NCBI GenBank assembly: GCA_033851265.1
Contig: JAWWOW010000004.1
Location: forward strand, 1-64,000
Length of the DNA stretch: 64,000 nucleotides
Direction: 5' to 3'
DNA from: JAWWOW01 sp033851265
GTDB lineage: Bacteria; Actinomycetota; Actinomycetes; JAWWOW01
Numbering within the stretch: the stretch's first letter is position 1; every line of letters starts with the position of its first letter. The position numbers and the translations under genes are program-made. Below the pieces are notes generated by a model, which ran no database searches, was not told where the DNA came from, and saw only the letters and a program-made list of their open reading frames with translations. Positions 32,289 through 40,406 of this stretch are shown one piece after another.

Positions 32289-33917
32289 TTACGCCGCCTG
32301 TTCGGCGACCCAACGGTCGACGGCGCCGCGCAACGTTGTGAGCGGAAGTGGGCCCACCTGCAGCAACAAGTCGTGAAAGCCGCGCAGGTCGAAGCGGGAG
32401 TTCAGTCGTCCGGTGGCCTCGCTTCGCAGCGCGAGGAGTTCGAGCCGGCCAACCATGTACGACAGCGCCTGTCCGGGCATGGCGATGTAGCGATCGACTT
32501 CAGCCTCGATTTCGATCATCGGCATCGGCGCGTTGGCTGCCATCCAGTCGATGGCCTGCTGCCGGGTCCAGCCGTGGAGGTGCAAACCAGAGTCGACGAC
32601 CAGCCGACCGACGCGCAGCGAGTCGGCGCTCAGCATGCCAAGCCGCGTGATGTCAGAGGAGTACAGACCCATCTCATCGGCAAGCCGCTCGGAGTAGAGA
32701 CCCCAGCCCTCAGTACACGCCGTGTCACGGAGGAGTCGTCGAGCTAGTGGCAGCTCCGTCAGCGCCTGCGCAATCGTCAACTGGAAGTGGTGACCCGGCA
32801 CCGCCTCATGAAAGGCAAACGACTCCGCGGTATGGCGGAAGCGCTCCTGGGGCGATGTCGTGTTGAGGAAGTACGTGCCCTGCCTCGTGCCATCGAGAGC
32901 ACCGGGCACGTAGTACGCGGGCGGGGCGCCCTCGGCGGTTGCGTCAGGGATGGGTTCGACCAGGCACGGTGTCTCGGGGATCGTGCCGAACCACTCGGGC
33001 GCCGCGTCCTGGGCGCGTCGCACGGTCGACCGTGCTTGCTCGAGCATCTCTTCGCTACTCGTGTAGCGGAGCGATGGGTCAGTTCGGAGCCGGTCGAATA
33101 TCGATGCTCGGTCTCTGGTGCCGAAAACCCGCGAGCCGATCTCGGCGTACTCCTCCGCCAGTTGTGCAGTGAGCTCGATGCCGACCGTGTGCAACTCGGC
33201 GGCAGTGCGCGTGCGGGAGGTGTGTTGGGCGACGAGTGCGTCGTAGATCTCCTCGCCGCCGGGGATGTTCGTGAGTCCAGGGTGGTCGTCGTCTCGGGCC
33301 GTGTCGACGAGTGCGGCGATCGCGTCGCGGTAGGACGCGAAGGCGGGGCGGACGACTTCATCGACGACGTCGTCGGCGCCCGCACGCGCGACGTTGCCAA
33401 ACGTCGGATCGCTGAGCACGCGATCGATCTGGGCCACGGCTGCCTTCACGAGGCGCGCTAGCGGTGTGCGCCCGGCGCTCACGCCGTCGGCGTGGCGGGC
33501 AGCCGCGGTCTGCAAGAACTCGGGGATTGCCTGGAGTCGCGTGCGGTACGCCGCGATGCGTGCGTCATCGCTGAGCGGGAGCTGTGGGAGCACATGCAGC
33601 AACATCGGCGCAGGGGCGACGTACAAGTCGGTGATCGTGAACTCGACCAGGGGGAGTGGGCTCGTCACCGCGATGACGCTGGCAACGTGACGGACGAAGT
33701 CGAGCGTCTGTCGCTCCAGCTCGGCTAACGCGCTGTCATCGACGTTGTCGGCGCGGGCAGCGATGCCGGCGAATGTGTCGGCCGCTTGAGCCTCGGCGGC
33801 CGCTGTGATGTCGGGGAGGCGCTCGTCGTAGCCGGGCAAGCCGAGCATCGACGCACTCAATGGTTCGGTGTCGAGATACGCGTCGAGAAGCTCGCCCGCG
33901 AGGACATCTGGGGTCAT
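32289..33917 (-). CDS. DUF885 family protein (putative metallopeptidase)
   Basis: 542 residues. The family marks are the N-terminal LLDAYLDTEPLSASMLGLPGYDERL, EHHEAVPGHHFQ-type motif FHEAVPGHHFQLTIAQAL with two His and Glu as metal ligands, EGWGLYSERLADEMGLY, and the end GRLELLALRSEA ... LDNLRGF-like region. DUF885 proteins are predicted zinc carboxypeptidases of the M32-like gluzincins. No signal peptide. It stands alone with a 74-bp gap to the next gene. Confidence 0.87.
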   Translation of the reverse strand: MTPDVLAGELLDAYLDTEPLSASMLGLPGYDERLPDITAAAEAQAADTFAGIAARADNVDDSALAELERQTLDFVRHVASVIAVTSPLPLVEFTITDLYVAPAPMLLHVLPQLPLSDDARIAAYRTRLQAIPEFLQTAAARHADGVSAGRTPLARLVKAAVAQIDRVLSDPTFGNVARAGADDVVDEVVRPAFASYRDAIAALVDTARDDDHPGLTNIPGGEEIYDALVAQHTSRTRTAAELHTVGIELTAQLAEEYAEIGSRVFGTRDRASIFDRLRTDPSLRYTSSEEMLEQARSTVRRAQDAAPEWFGTIPETPCLVEPIPDATAEGAPPAYYVPGALDGTRQGTYFLNTTSPQERFRHTAESFAFHEAVPGHHFQLTIAQALTELPLARRLLRDTACTEGWGLYSERLADEMGLYSSDITRLGMLSADSLRVGRLVVDSGLHLHGWTRQQAIDWMAANAPMPMIEIEAEVDRYIAMPGQALSYMVGRLELLALRSEATGRLNSRFDLRGFHDLLLQVGPLPLTTLRGAVDRWVAEQAA

Positions 33918-33991
33918 GATCGGAGATTATCGGGCGTTCAGCTCCGAGCGAGAAGGAGGAACCGATCGACGTTTTAGCTCGTCAGAGAAGG

Positions 33992-34438
33992 ATGGGTGCG
34001 GGCCGGTTCGCGATAGTTGCGGTCGCTGCCGCCGCGCTGCTGGGCACCAGTGCGTGCGGGCACGAGTCATCGAAATCCGACTTCGAGAAGGTCTCCGGCT
34101 ACCCACTCAAGCCGTTCCCCACGACCGGTTCCGGCGCGACACCGGCGGAGAAGCTCGTCGCGATCCCCTGGTTGTTTGATGGAGTCAAGATCACCAACAA
34201 CCACCGGCGGCTGGAGATCGGGCTGAACCAAAGTCCGTGCTCAGCGGCCGGCTTTGATCACGTCGAAGTGCAGGAGTGGACCCCACGGATCGTGGTCACG
34301 ATGTGGGGCGTCGCTACTCCTCGCAAGCCAAACCAGCTGTGCGTGGCGTCGCTCATTATTCGGCTCGGTTACGTCGACCTGACCGATCCGGTCGGTGGTC
34401 GGCAGATCCTCGATGGTGCCTGGGCTGCACCCAAATAA
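33992..34438 (+). CDS. Small lipoprotein of unknown function
   Basis: 148 residues. The lipobox LGTSAC (Cys about residue 22) ends a short signal peptide (GRFAIVAVAAAALLGTSAC). The mature part starts with a Ser/Lys-rich tether and has beta strands (VKITNNHRRLEIGLNQS, DHVEVQEWTPRIVVTMWGVA) and two internal Cys. No family recognised. It is exported and anchored in the outer face of the membrane. Confidence 0.75.
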   Translation: MGAGRFAIVAVAAAALLGTSACGHESSKSDFEKVSGYPLKPFPTTGSGATPAEKLVAIPWLFDGVKITNNHRRLEIGLNQSPCSAAGFDHVEVQEWTPRIVVTMWGVATPRKPNQLCVASLIIRLGYVDLTDPVGGRQILDGAWAAPK

Positions 34439-34470
34439 CGAGCTGAATCCTTTATCCACTAAGGGAAAAC

Positions 34471-34479
34471 TGTCAGTGG
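34471..34479 (+). promoter_or_regulatory. TGTCAGTGG element upstream of the DUF222 pseudogene
   Basis: The same nine bases occur 28 bp before this start codon and 29 bp before that of the intact DUF222 gene at 57680 (57651-57659). The shared position suggests a promoter or other conserved 5' element of this gene family. No SOS box is found here. Confidence 0.45.
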
Positions 34480-34498
34480 CCGTCACTAGATTAACTGC

Positions 34499-35985
34499 AT
34501 GACACCCCCTATCGCTGACGGCGTACCGTCCCCGGATCCGGCCCGGGTCCCCGCATTGCCGGCTGCAGCGCTGGACCCGGTCTGGGATGACCCGTACAAG
34601 GTTCCGCCCAAGCCCGCTCGGCTGCCCAACCGGACCTGCGATGACGAGGACCACCCTGCCCCGAAAAGGCCGTTGGACCAGCTCGAGCAGGAGATCTGCG
34701 AGCTGGCCGGTCACATCGCCGCGGCCACGTGCCGCTGGTTGCTATTAGTCGCGGAGTTCGATCGTCGCGACGGGTGGTGTGTCGATGGCGTGTTGTCGAT
34801 GGCCCACTGGCTGTCCTGGAAATGCGGTGTGGGCATGAAGGCAGCGCACGAGCAAGTCCGGGTTGCTCGCGCGCTGGGCGATCACCCCTACACACGCGAC
34901 GCATTCATGATGGGCCGGCTTAGCTACACGAAGGTCCGAGCGATCACCCGGGCGCGCGCTCCGCAGTTGGACCGCGAGCTGTGCGATATCGCGGAGCATG
35001 CGACCGGCGCGCACGTCGACCGGCTGGTGGCTGGCTATCGCCGGGCGGGCCGGTTGGATTCGGGCAAGCCAGCGCACGACCCGTACGGGCGCTGGTACTA
35101 CGACGAGGATGGTTGTGTCATCGTCCACGCGCGGCTGACACCGGAAGATGGACTCGCTTTCGTCAAGAAATGGGAGGCTGCACAGGAAGACTTACGGCGA
35201 ACGGCCGAGGAGTCTTCCGCGGAAGACAGTTATCCACATGACGACGACGGCCTGGCTGCGCCCTCGACCTTCATTCGGCCCCGGGACATGGCACTCGACC
35301 GCAATGGGCTACGACCCGACTACGGCTCTATACGCGGTGCTCGGCCGGAGACTGATCGGGACCGCTCATCTGGTCGGCTCGGAGCCGACGCACTGGTGCA
35401 CCTGGCTGAGTGCGCACGCACGGGTGGGCTCGGTGTCGACGCCGACAACGAGCGATACCTCGCCCTGATCCACATTGATGTCGAGGCGCTTCGCAGCGAG
35501 CGGGTGAACGAGGATTCCGTGTGTGAACTCAACGACGGCTGGGCCGTGAGTCCAAGCGTCGCCCGGTTGTTGACGTGCGATACCGCGGTTGCCGCGGCGA
35601 TCGTCGACGGCGACGGGAAGGTACTCGACATTGGTCGCAAGAGCCGCGTGGTCTCCAAGCGACTCGATCGTGCGTTGAACTGCCGGGATCGGCACTGCCA
35701 GGCGCCCGGGTGCACAAATCCGTTCATGAGGGCCGCTTGATTGTCATGGCCACCGGCGAAGGCGTGTTCCGCTTTCACCGACCGGACCTGTCGACTATCC
35801 CGAACGTCCCCGAAACGCGAGAGGTCTGGGGAGGGATCGAGGACCAGCAACCTGAGCTTGGTATCGACGCCGACACGATCCGCGGCAACTGGGCAGGCGA
35901 GAAGCTCCATCTGCACTACGCAGTCAATGTCCTGATGCAGGACCCGGGTAGAACGGAGGACGCGGAATGGACGGAAGCGAGCTGA
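34499..35985 (+). pseudogene. DUF222/HNH (13E12-type) gene with HNH core deleted and frame broken
   Basis: Bases 34499-35740 encode 413 residues of a DUF222 protein (LDQLEQEICELAGHIAAATCRWLLLVAEFDRR, SMAHWLSW, VARALGDHPYTRDAFMMGRLSYTKVRAI, SVARLLTCDTAVAAAI) up to RALNCRDRHCQAPGCTNP, where the HNH domain should begin. The frame then ends in FMRAA. In the next frame, 35719-35985 encodes VHEGRLIVMATGEGVFRFHRPD..., the normal continuation after an HNH domain. So about 35-40 residues carrying the catalytic His-Asn-His are missing at 35717-35724, and the remaining tail is out of frame. A recent internal deletion is the simplest explanation. Confidence 0.82.
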
Positions 35986-35986
35986 C

Positions 35987-37003
35987 CTAGCTCGTTCGCG
36001 GGTGTGCGAGGAGGAACTGCGCGATCGGTGTGGTCACGTCGGGACCGTTCGGATCGTTGAGGATCAGATCGTTGTTGTCGGTGTCGGTCTGCACATCGCC
36101 GGAGTACTGCGCGTTGGACCACTGATGGCCCATGCCGTGTATCAGCCAGTGCTCGACGACAAGACGACCGCGCGCGTCGTGCCACTGCCGCACTGTGTAG
36201 TGCTGCCCGTTCGGTGCAGGCTTCTTGGCACGGTGCACGTGATCCGCGAACACCGGCTGCACTAGCGCGCGCTGGCCTGCGACCAGCCGGTTCTGAGTCA
36301 GGTATTGCTGCACGACGTACACCGAGTTGGCAGCCGGAACGGCGGCGTCAGCGCTGCCCTGGACAACGAAGATCGGGATGACGCGGGCGCGCGGACCCAT
36401 CTCCGTGAATGCTTCCTGCGCAGATACCTGCCACGGTCGGGCCGGTGGGGCGCCCAGGCAGGGGAGTCCGTCGTACTCGCACGCCGCATACAAGCCGGCT
36501 GCCGCGTAGAGGTCCGGGTAGGTGACCGCCATGATGTTCGCCATCGCGCCGCCGGCAGAGATGCCGAAGACGTAGGTGCGACGCGGGTCGGTCTTCCACT
36601 TCCTCGCAACAGTGGTGGTGATCCCGGCAATCAACGATGGCTCGCCCGCCCCGCGGTGGAGGTGCTCGGGCAGGAACCAGTTCCAGCACAAGCTGCCGTT
36701 GGCGGCTGCGGACTGCTCGGGGTAGGCGACGATGAAGCCGAGCTTGTCCGCGACGTCATTGAAGTGAGAACGGCGCACTTCGTCTGCCACGACTTCCGTG
36801 CATCCGTGCAGATCTACGACGAGGGGCAGGCCCGCGCGCGCGTTGGGCGGCGTGTGCACGTAGTAGGTACGGGTGCCCGCAGCATTCGTGTAGCTGCCCT
36901 TCGACCACGTGCTCGGAGTGCTCGTGGCGTCCGCATGCGGGATGGCCAGCAGGCCGACTCCGACCAGAGCCGCAGCGCAGACGATGCGTAGGAGGCGTGT
37001 CAT
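35987..37003 (-). CDS. Secreted PHB depolymerase / feruloyl esterase-like hydrolase
   Basis: 338 residues. Signal peptide MTRLLRIVCAAALVGVGLLAIPHADA. The alpha/beta-hydrolase core shows LPLVVDLHGCTE (oxyanion region), YVFGISAGGAMAN with the nucleophile Ser in GISAGG, QGSADAAVPAAN near the Asp, and HGMGHQWS with the catalytic His. This is the LpqC/esterase-PHB family: secreted enzymes that cleave polyhydroxyalkanoates or aryl esters of plant polysaccharides. It follows the hydrolase gene by 8 bp in a tetR-led operon and probably supplies acids for the importer encoded across the divergent promoter. Confidence 0.87.
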   Translation of the reverse strand: MTRLLRIVCAAALVGVGLLAIPHADATSTPSTWSKGSYTNAAGTRTYYVHTPPNARAGLPLVVDLHGCTEVVADEVRRSHFNDVADKLGFIVAYPEQSAAANGSLCWNWFLPEHLHRGAGEPSLIAGITTTVARKWKTDPRRTYVFGISAGGAMANIMAVTYPDLYAAAGLYAACEYDGLPCLGAPPARPWQVSAQEAFTEMGPRARVIPIFVVQGSADAAVPAANSVYVVQQYLTQNRLVAGQRALVQPVFADHVHRAKKPAPNGQHYTVRQWHDARGRLVVEHWLIHGMGHQWSNAQYSGDVQTDTDNNDLILNDPNGPDVTTPIAQFLLAHPRTS

Positions 37004-37011
37004 CGGCGGGA

Positions 37012-37950
37012 TCAGGTTGCTGCGAGCTTGTCGGCGAGTGTCTTGCGCACCGCTTCCGCGATGGCTGTCACTCCGCGGCGTCCGAAGTTGAGCGTGTAGT
37101 GGTTGGTGTCCGGGACGGTCTCAACGGTCAGCTGCGGCACCTCGCGGGTGAAGGCCTCGACAGCGTCCTCAGGAATGAGCGGGCCTGCGGTCTCCGGCGT
37201 GATGTCGAAACCACGGGGCGCGCGCACGAGATGGACCGGGCAGCTCACAGCCGCAAGGCCGCGGCGGAGATAAGGCAACTCCCCGAAGGGCCGGAAGTAG
37301 TCGACCGAGTCGTACTCCGCGCCCGCGATCGAACACTTGATCTTGACGCTGCCGTCGGGGAGCTCCTCAAGTCCCTCCGCCAGCAATGCAGCAAGGTTGT
37401 CGTCCCACATTTCGGCGTACGGCGGGACGGAGGCGAATGCCGTCAACGCGAACTCGAGAGACGGCAGCGTCATCTGCATCCGCTCGAGCCAGCCGACCCC
37501 CATGACGCTGGCGACAAACTCAGTGGCGTTGGCATCCGCTGGTAAGTCCGCGAAATACCCGCCGTCTCCAAGCACGAGCGACCGCACCCAGTCGGGGTGG
37601 CTCGCCGCAAGTTGCAACCCATCCCAGGCACCCATCGACTGACCGACCACAACGACCGGTCCGTCGGCAAGAGCGCGCAACACGCACGCGGCGTCCTCGG
37701 CATGGCGACGGTGGCCGTATCGCTCTGCCTCCACGGGTTTGTCCGAGAGGCCGCGGCCACGTGCGTCGTACGCCAACACCTCGACGTCGCCGTCGAGCGC
37801 ATCGATCAGAGGGAGGAAGGCCAATCGGTTCGCGGTGATGCCGTGCAGGGCGAGTACCTGCGGCGCATCCGCAGTGTTGGCACGCCAGCGTTCGCCGACG
37901 AGCTGGACGCCGTCATCCGTCTGGACGGTCCAGCGCTCGGAGGGCCTCAC
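37012..37950 (-). CDS. Alpha/beta hydrolase
   Basis: 312 residues from GTG 37950, overlapping the tetR stop by 4 bp; the open frame continues upstream within tetR. Cytosolic. LALHGITANRLAFLPLI, ARGRGLSDKP, VVVGQSMGAWDGLQLAA (nucleophile Ser) and PDTNHYTLNFG (catalytic His) define the fold. It resembles C-C bond hydrolases and lactonases/esterases. It may cleave an ester or ring-cleavage product brought in by the divergent importer. Confidence 0.87.
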   Translation of the reverse strand: MRPSERWTVQTDDGVQLVGERWRANTADAPQVLALHGITANRLAFLPLIDALDGDVEVLAYDARGRGLSDKPVEAERYGHRRHAEDAACVLRALADGPVVVVGQSMGAWDGLQLAASHPDWVRSLVLGDGGYFADLPADANATEFVASVMGVGWLERMQMTLPSLEFALTAFASVPPYAEMWDDNLAALLAEGLEELPDGSVKIKCSIAGAEYDSVDYFRPFGELPYLRRGLAAVSCPVHLVRAPRGFDITPETAGPLIPEDAVEAFTREVPQLTVETVPDTNHYTLNFGRRGVTAIAEAVRKTLADKLAAT

Positions 37951-38594
37951 GGCGCCACCGTGGCGTCTGCGGTGGCCATCTTCACCGCAAGGTCGGCGTA
38001 GTAGTCGGCGACCTGTTCGGCGGTGTAGTCCGCACCCGGCTCCCACCACTCGGCGACGCGCAGCCCCATCGCGCCAATGGCGGCCGCGGTCAAGAACGTG
38101 TCGGGCACCACGAACACACCGAGACGTGCGCCCCGGCTGAGGATGCCCTCGAGAAGTCGCACCGACTCATCCCGAACCGCGCGAACCTTGCGCTGGTTGT
38201 CGGGGGAGAGCGCAGCGAGCTCGCGGTTGGCGACGCGGGCCAGCATCCGGTACGTCGCGTGCATCGAGACATGGGCGTGTACGAACCCACGGAGCTGGTC
38301 ATCGGGTTGGGGGCCGGCGTCCATGACGCCTCGCTCGATCTGCTCGCGGTGCTCCTCGTGCGCTAGCAACACCAGGTCGAAGAGCAGTTGCTCCTTCGAC
38401 TTCACGTGCGCGTAGAGCGAGCTCGGCTGGATGCCGGCGGCGCGGCCGAGATCGCGGATCGAGACGCCGTGGTAACCCAGGTGACCGAACGACACCAGTG
38501 CCGCTTCCTGGATCCGTCGCAGCGTTCCGTCACTGGTCGCGCGCTCGGGCAGGAGCGTCTCCCCGTCGAGGGCGCGCACCACGTTCTCGCTCAT
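37947..38594 (-). CDS. TetR-family regulator of the ester-uptake locus
   Basis: 215 residues. Helix-turn-helix: RRIQEAALVSFGHLGYHGVSIRDLGRAAGIQPSSLYAHVKSKEQLLFDLV, the form seen in TetR proteins for fatty-acid or CoA-ester degradation (FadR/KstR-like group). The ligand domain is all-helical. It is the first gene of the leftward operon. Two related palindromes at 38618 and 38757 sit in the 195-bp divergent promoter region, the second just before the acyl-CoA ligase. Confidence 0.92.
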   Translation of the reverse strand: MSENVVRALDGETLLPERATSDGTLRRIQEAALVSFGHLGYHGVSIRDLGRAAGIQPSSLYAHVKSKEQLLFDLVLLAHEEHREQIERGVMDAGPQPDDQLRGFVHAHVSMHATYRMLARVANRELAALSPDNQRKVRAVRDESVRLLEGILSRGARLGVFVVPDTFLTAAAIGAMGLRVAEWWEPGADYTAEQVADYYADLAVKMATADATVAP

Positions 38595-38617
38595 TCACCC
38601 AGCTCTCATGAGACATC

Positions 38618-38633
38618 AACCGATCGAGCGTTC
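38618..38633. promoter_or_regulatory. Operator-like repeat AACCGATCGAGCGTTC near the tetR start
   Basis: A near-palindrome 24 bp upstream of tetR, differing at three or four positions from the perfect palindrome at 38757. It is the likely autoregulatory site. Confidence 0.5.
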
Positions 38634-38756
38634 GTCAGTTTGCGGATCCGGAGCCGGCTTGTCAAGGATGGGTCCCCGCGGCCCGATTCCGAGGACTTAA
38701 ACGAGAATTGCGGCCAAACGACCCTTGACACCCGGTCCACGGAGAGCCACGCTTCC

Positions 38757-38772
38757 GAACGATCGATCGTTC
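38757..38772. promoter_or_regulatory. Perfect palindrome GAACGATCGATCGTTC before the CoA-ligase operon
   Basis: A 16-bp perfect inverted repeat 17 bp upstream of the ATG at 38790 and about 26 bp downstream of TTGACA (38725-38730), so it covers the likely transcription start and would block it when bound. The form is typical for FadR/KstR-type TetR operators. Confidence 0.7.
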
Positions 38773-38789
38773 TCTAGGAGGCCGTCGCG

Positions 38790-40406
38790 ATGATGGACGT
38801 GCCACTCAACGGGTGGCTGCTCTTCGACCACGCCGAGACGCACTTCAGTGACGTCGAGGTCGTGACCGCGAACGCCGACGGCACCGTGCATCGCTGCACC
38901 TACGGCGACGTGACGCGGCGTTCTCGGCAGCTCATGCGCGTTCTCGATGCGCTCGGCCTCGCCAACGACGCCACCGTCGCGACACTCGCCTGGAACTCCT
39001 ACCGCCACCTCGAGGCGTACTTCGGCGTACCGCTGTCCGGACGTGTCCTCCACACGTTGAACCTGCGGCTGTCCTCCGACGAGCTCGGCTACATCATCAG
39101 TCACGCCGGCGACGCGGCGATCCTCGTCGACAGCGACCTCCTGCCGTTGCTTCAGGAGGTCCATGCACTCGGTGGCCTCGAGACGGTGAAGCACGTCATT
39201 GTCTTCGGTGACGAGCTACCTGATGTGGAGCTACCCGGTCTGGCGTCCTACGAGCAGCTGTTGGCCGAGCAGCCGGCGACCTATCCCCGCACCGAGATCG
39301 ACGAACAGGCGCCGTTCGGGATTTGCTACACATCAGGGACGACGGGACGTTCGAAGGGTGTGCAGTACACACACCGTTCAACTGTTCTGCACGCGCTGAC
39401 GATCTCGACCGGTGCCGGTTTCTCCATCGGCCCGAGCGACTGCGTACTACCTGTCGTGCCGATGTTCCACGCGAACGCCTGGGGTGTTCCCCACGCTGCG
39501 ACCATGCTCGGCGCGAAGCAGGTTCTGTTCGCCGGCTCGCTTGATGTCGGGCGCTTGGTCGACCTCATGATTGACGAAGACGTCACCGTGAGCACGGGTG
39601 TGCCAACCATTTGGCTCGAAGTAGCCGACGAGTTTGCCCGTCGCGGTGTGGTGCCACCCTCGCTGCGCCACGTCGTCAGCGGCGGAGCCCAGCCACCACG
39701 ATCGTTGATCGAAAAGTTCCGCTCCTTCGGTGTCCCGCTCTTGCAAGCCTGGGGGATGACCGAGACCGGGCCACTGGCGAGCGTGGCGTGGCCCAAGCAC
39801 CACATGCGGTCGTACGACGAGGACCGCCTCGTCTCCGAGGCCGCCTGCCAGGCGGGGCTTCCGCTGCCCTGCGTCGACGTCACCGTCCGCGCTGACGATG
39901 GGCAGAGCGACCTGGCGTGGGACGGACAGGCGATGGGGCCGTTGCTCGTACGCGGACCCTGGGTCATCGACAGCTATCTGCACGGCGACGGTGGCGACCG
40001 GTTCGACGACGGCTGGTTCGCCACCGGAGACGTGGCCGTGGGTTCGCCCAACGGCTACTTCCGCATCGCGGACCGGACAAAAGACCTCATCAAGTCCGGC
40101 GGCGAGTGGATCTCCTCAGTGGACATGGAGGCAGCGCTCATGGGCATGTCGGAAGTTCTCGAAGCTGCTGTCGTGGCCATCCCCGACGCGAAATGGCAGG
40201 AACGACCGCTGGCCTGCGTCGTTGTCCGTGAGGGGGCGTCGGTGACTTTGGATCAGATCCATGAGCGGTTGAGCGCTGCCGGCTTTGCGCGGTGGCAACT
40301 GCCGCAAGAGTTCGAGCGGCTCGAGGTCATCCCGCGTACAAGCGTCGGCAAGTTCGACAAGAAACTGTTGCGCGCGCAGTTCACGTCGGAAGGTTCCGCC
40401 CAATGA
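38790..40406 (+). CDS. Acyl-CoA synthetase (AMP-forming)
   Basis: 538 residues; an ATG at 38793 is also possible. AMP-binding motifs are all present: GICYTSGTTGRSKGVQYTHRS, LQAWGMTETGPLASVAW, DGWFATGDVAVGSPNGYFRIADRTKDLIKSGGEWIS, and the catalytic Lys near the C-terminus in RTSVGKFDKKLLR. The enzyme belongs to the medium/long-chain and aryl-acid CoA ligase group. It would activate the acid delivered by the importer encoded downstream. AGGAGG lies 12-17 bp upstream of the start. The 3' end overlaps the next gene by 4 bp. Confidence 0.93.
   Translation: MMDVPLNGWLLFDHAETHFSDVEVVTANADGTVHRCTYGDVTRRSRQLMRVLDALGLANDATVATLAWNSYRHLEAYFGVPLSGRVLHTLNLRLSSDELGYIISHAGDAAILVDSDLLPLLQEVHALGGLETVKHVIVFGDELPDVELPGLASYEQLLAEQPATYPRTEIDEQAPFGICYTSGTTGRSKGVQYTHRSTVLHALTISTGAGFSIGPSDCVLPVVPMFHANAWGVPHAATMLGAKQVLFAGSLDVGRLVDLMIDEDVTVSTGVPTIWLEVADEFARRGVVPPSLRHVVSGGAQPPRSLIEKFRSFGVPLLQAWGMTETGPLASVAWPKHHMRSYDEDRLVSEAACQAGLPLPCVDVTVRADDGQSDLAWDGQAMGPLLVRGPWVIDSYLHGDGGDRFDDGWFATGDVAVGSPNGYFRIADRTKDLIKSGGEWISSVDMEAALMGMSEVLEAAVVAIPDAKWQERPLACVVVREGASVTLDQIHERLSAAGFARWQLPQEFERLEVIPRTSVGKFDKKLLRAQFTSEGSAQ

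Noticed and set aside
38757..38772. GAACGATCGATCGTTC as a possible LexA box
   Set aside because: Actinobacterial SOS boxes need GAAC and GTTC with 4 bases between; here there are 8. A TetR operator fits better.
40292..40402. In-frame extension of the substrate-binding protein upstream of 40403
   Set aside because: The extension overlaps the CoA ligase in another frame and lacks signal-peptide features; the peptide starting at MRLRRAVAGAGALVVGG is a clean export signal.
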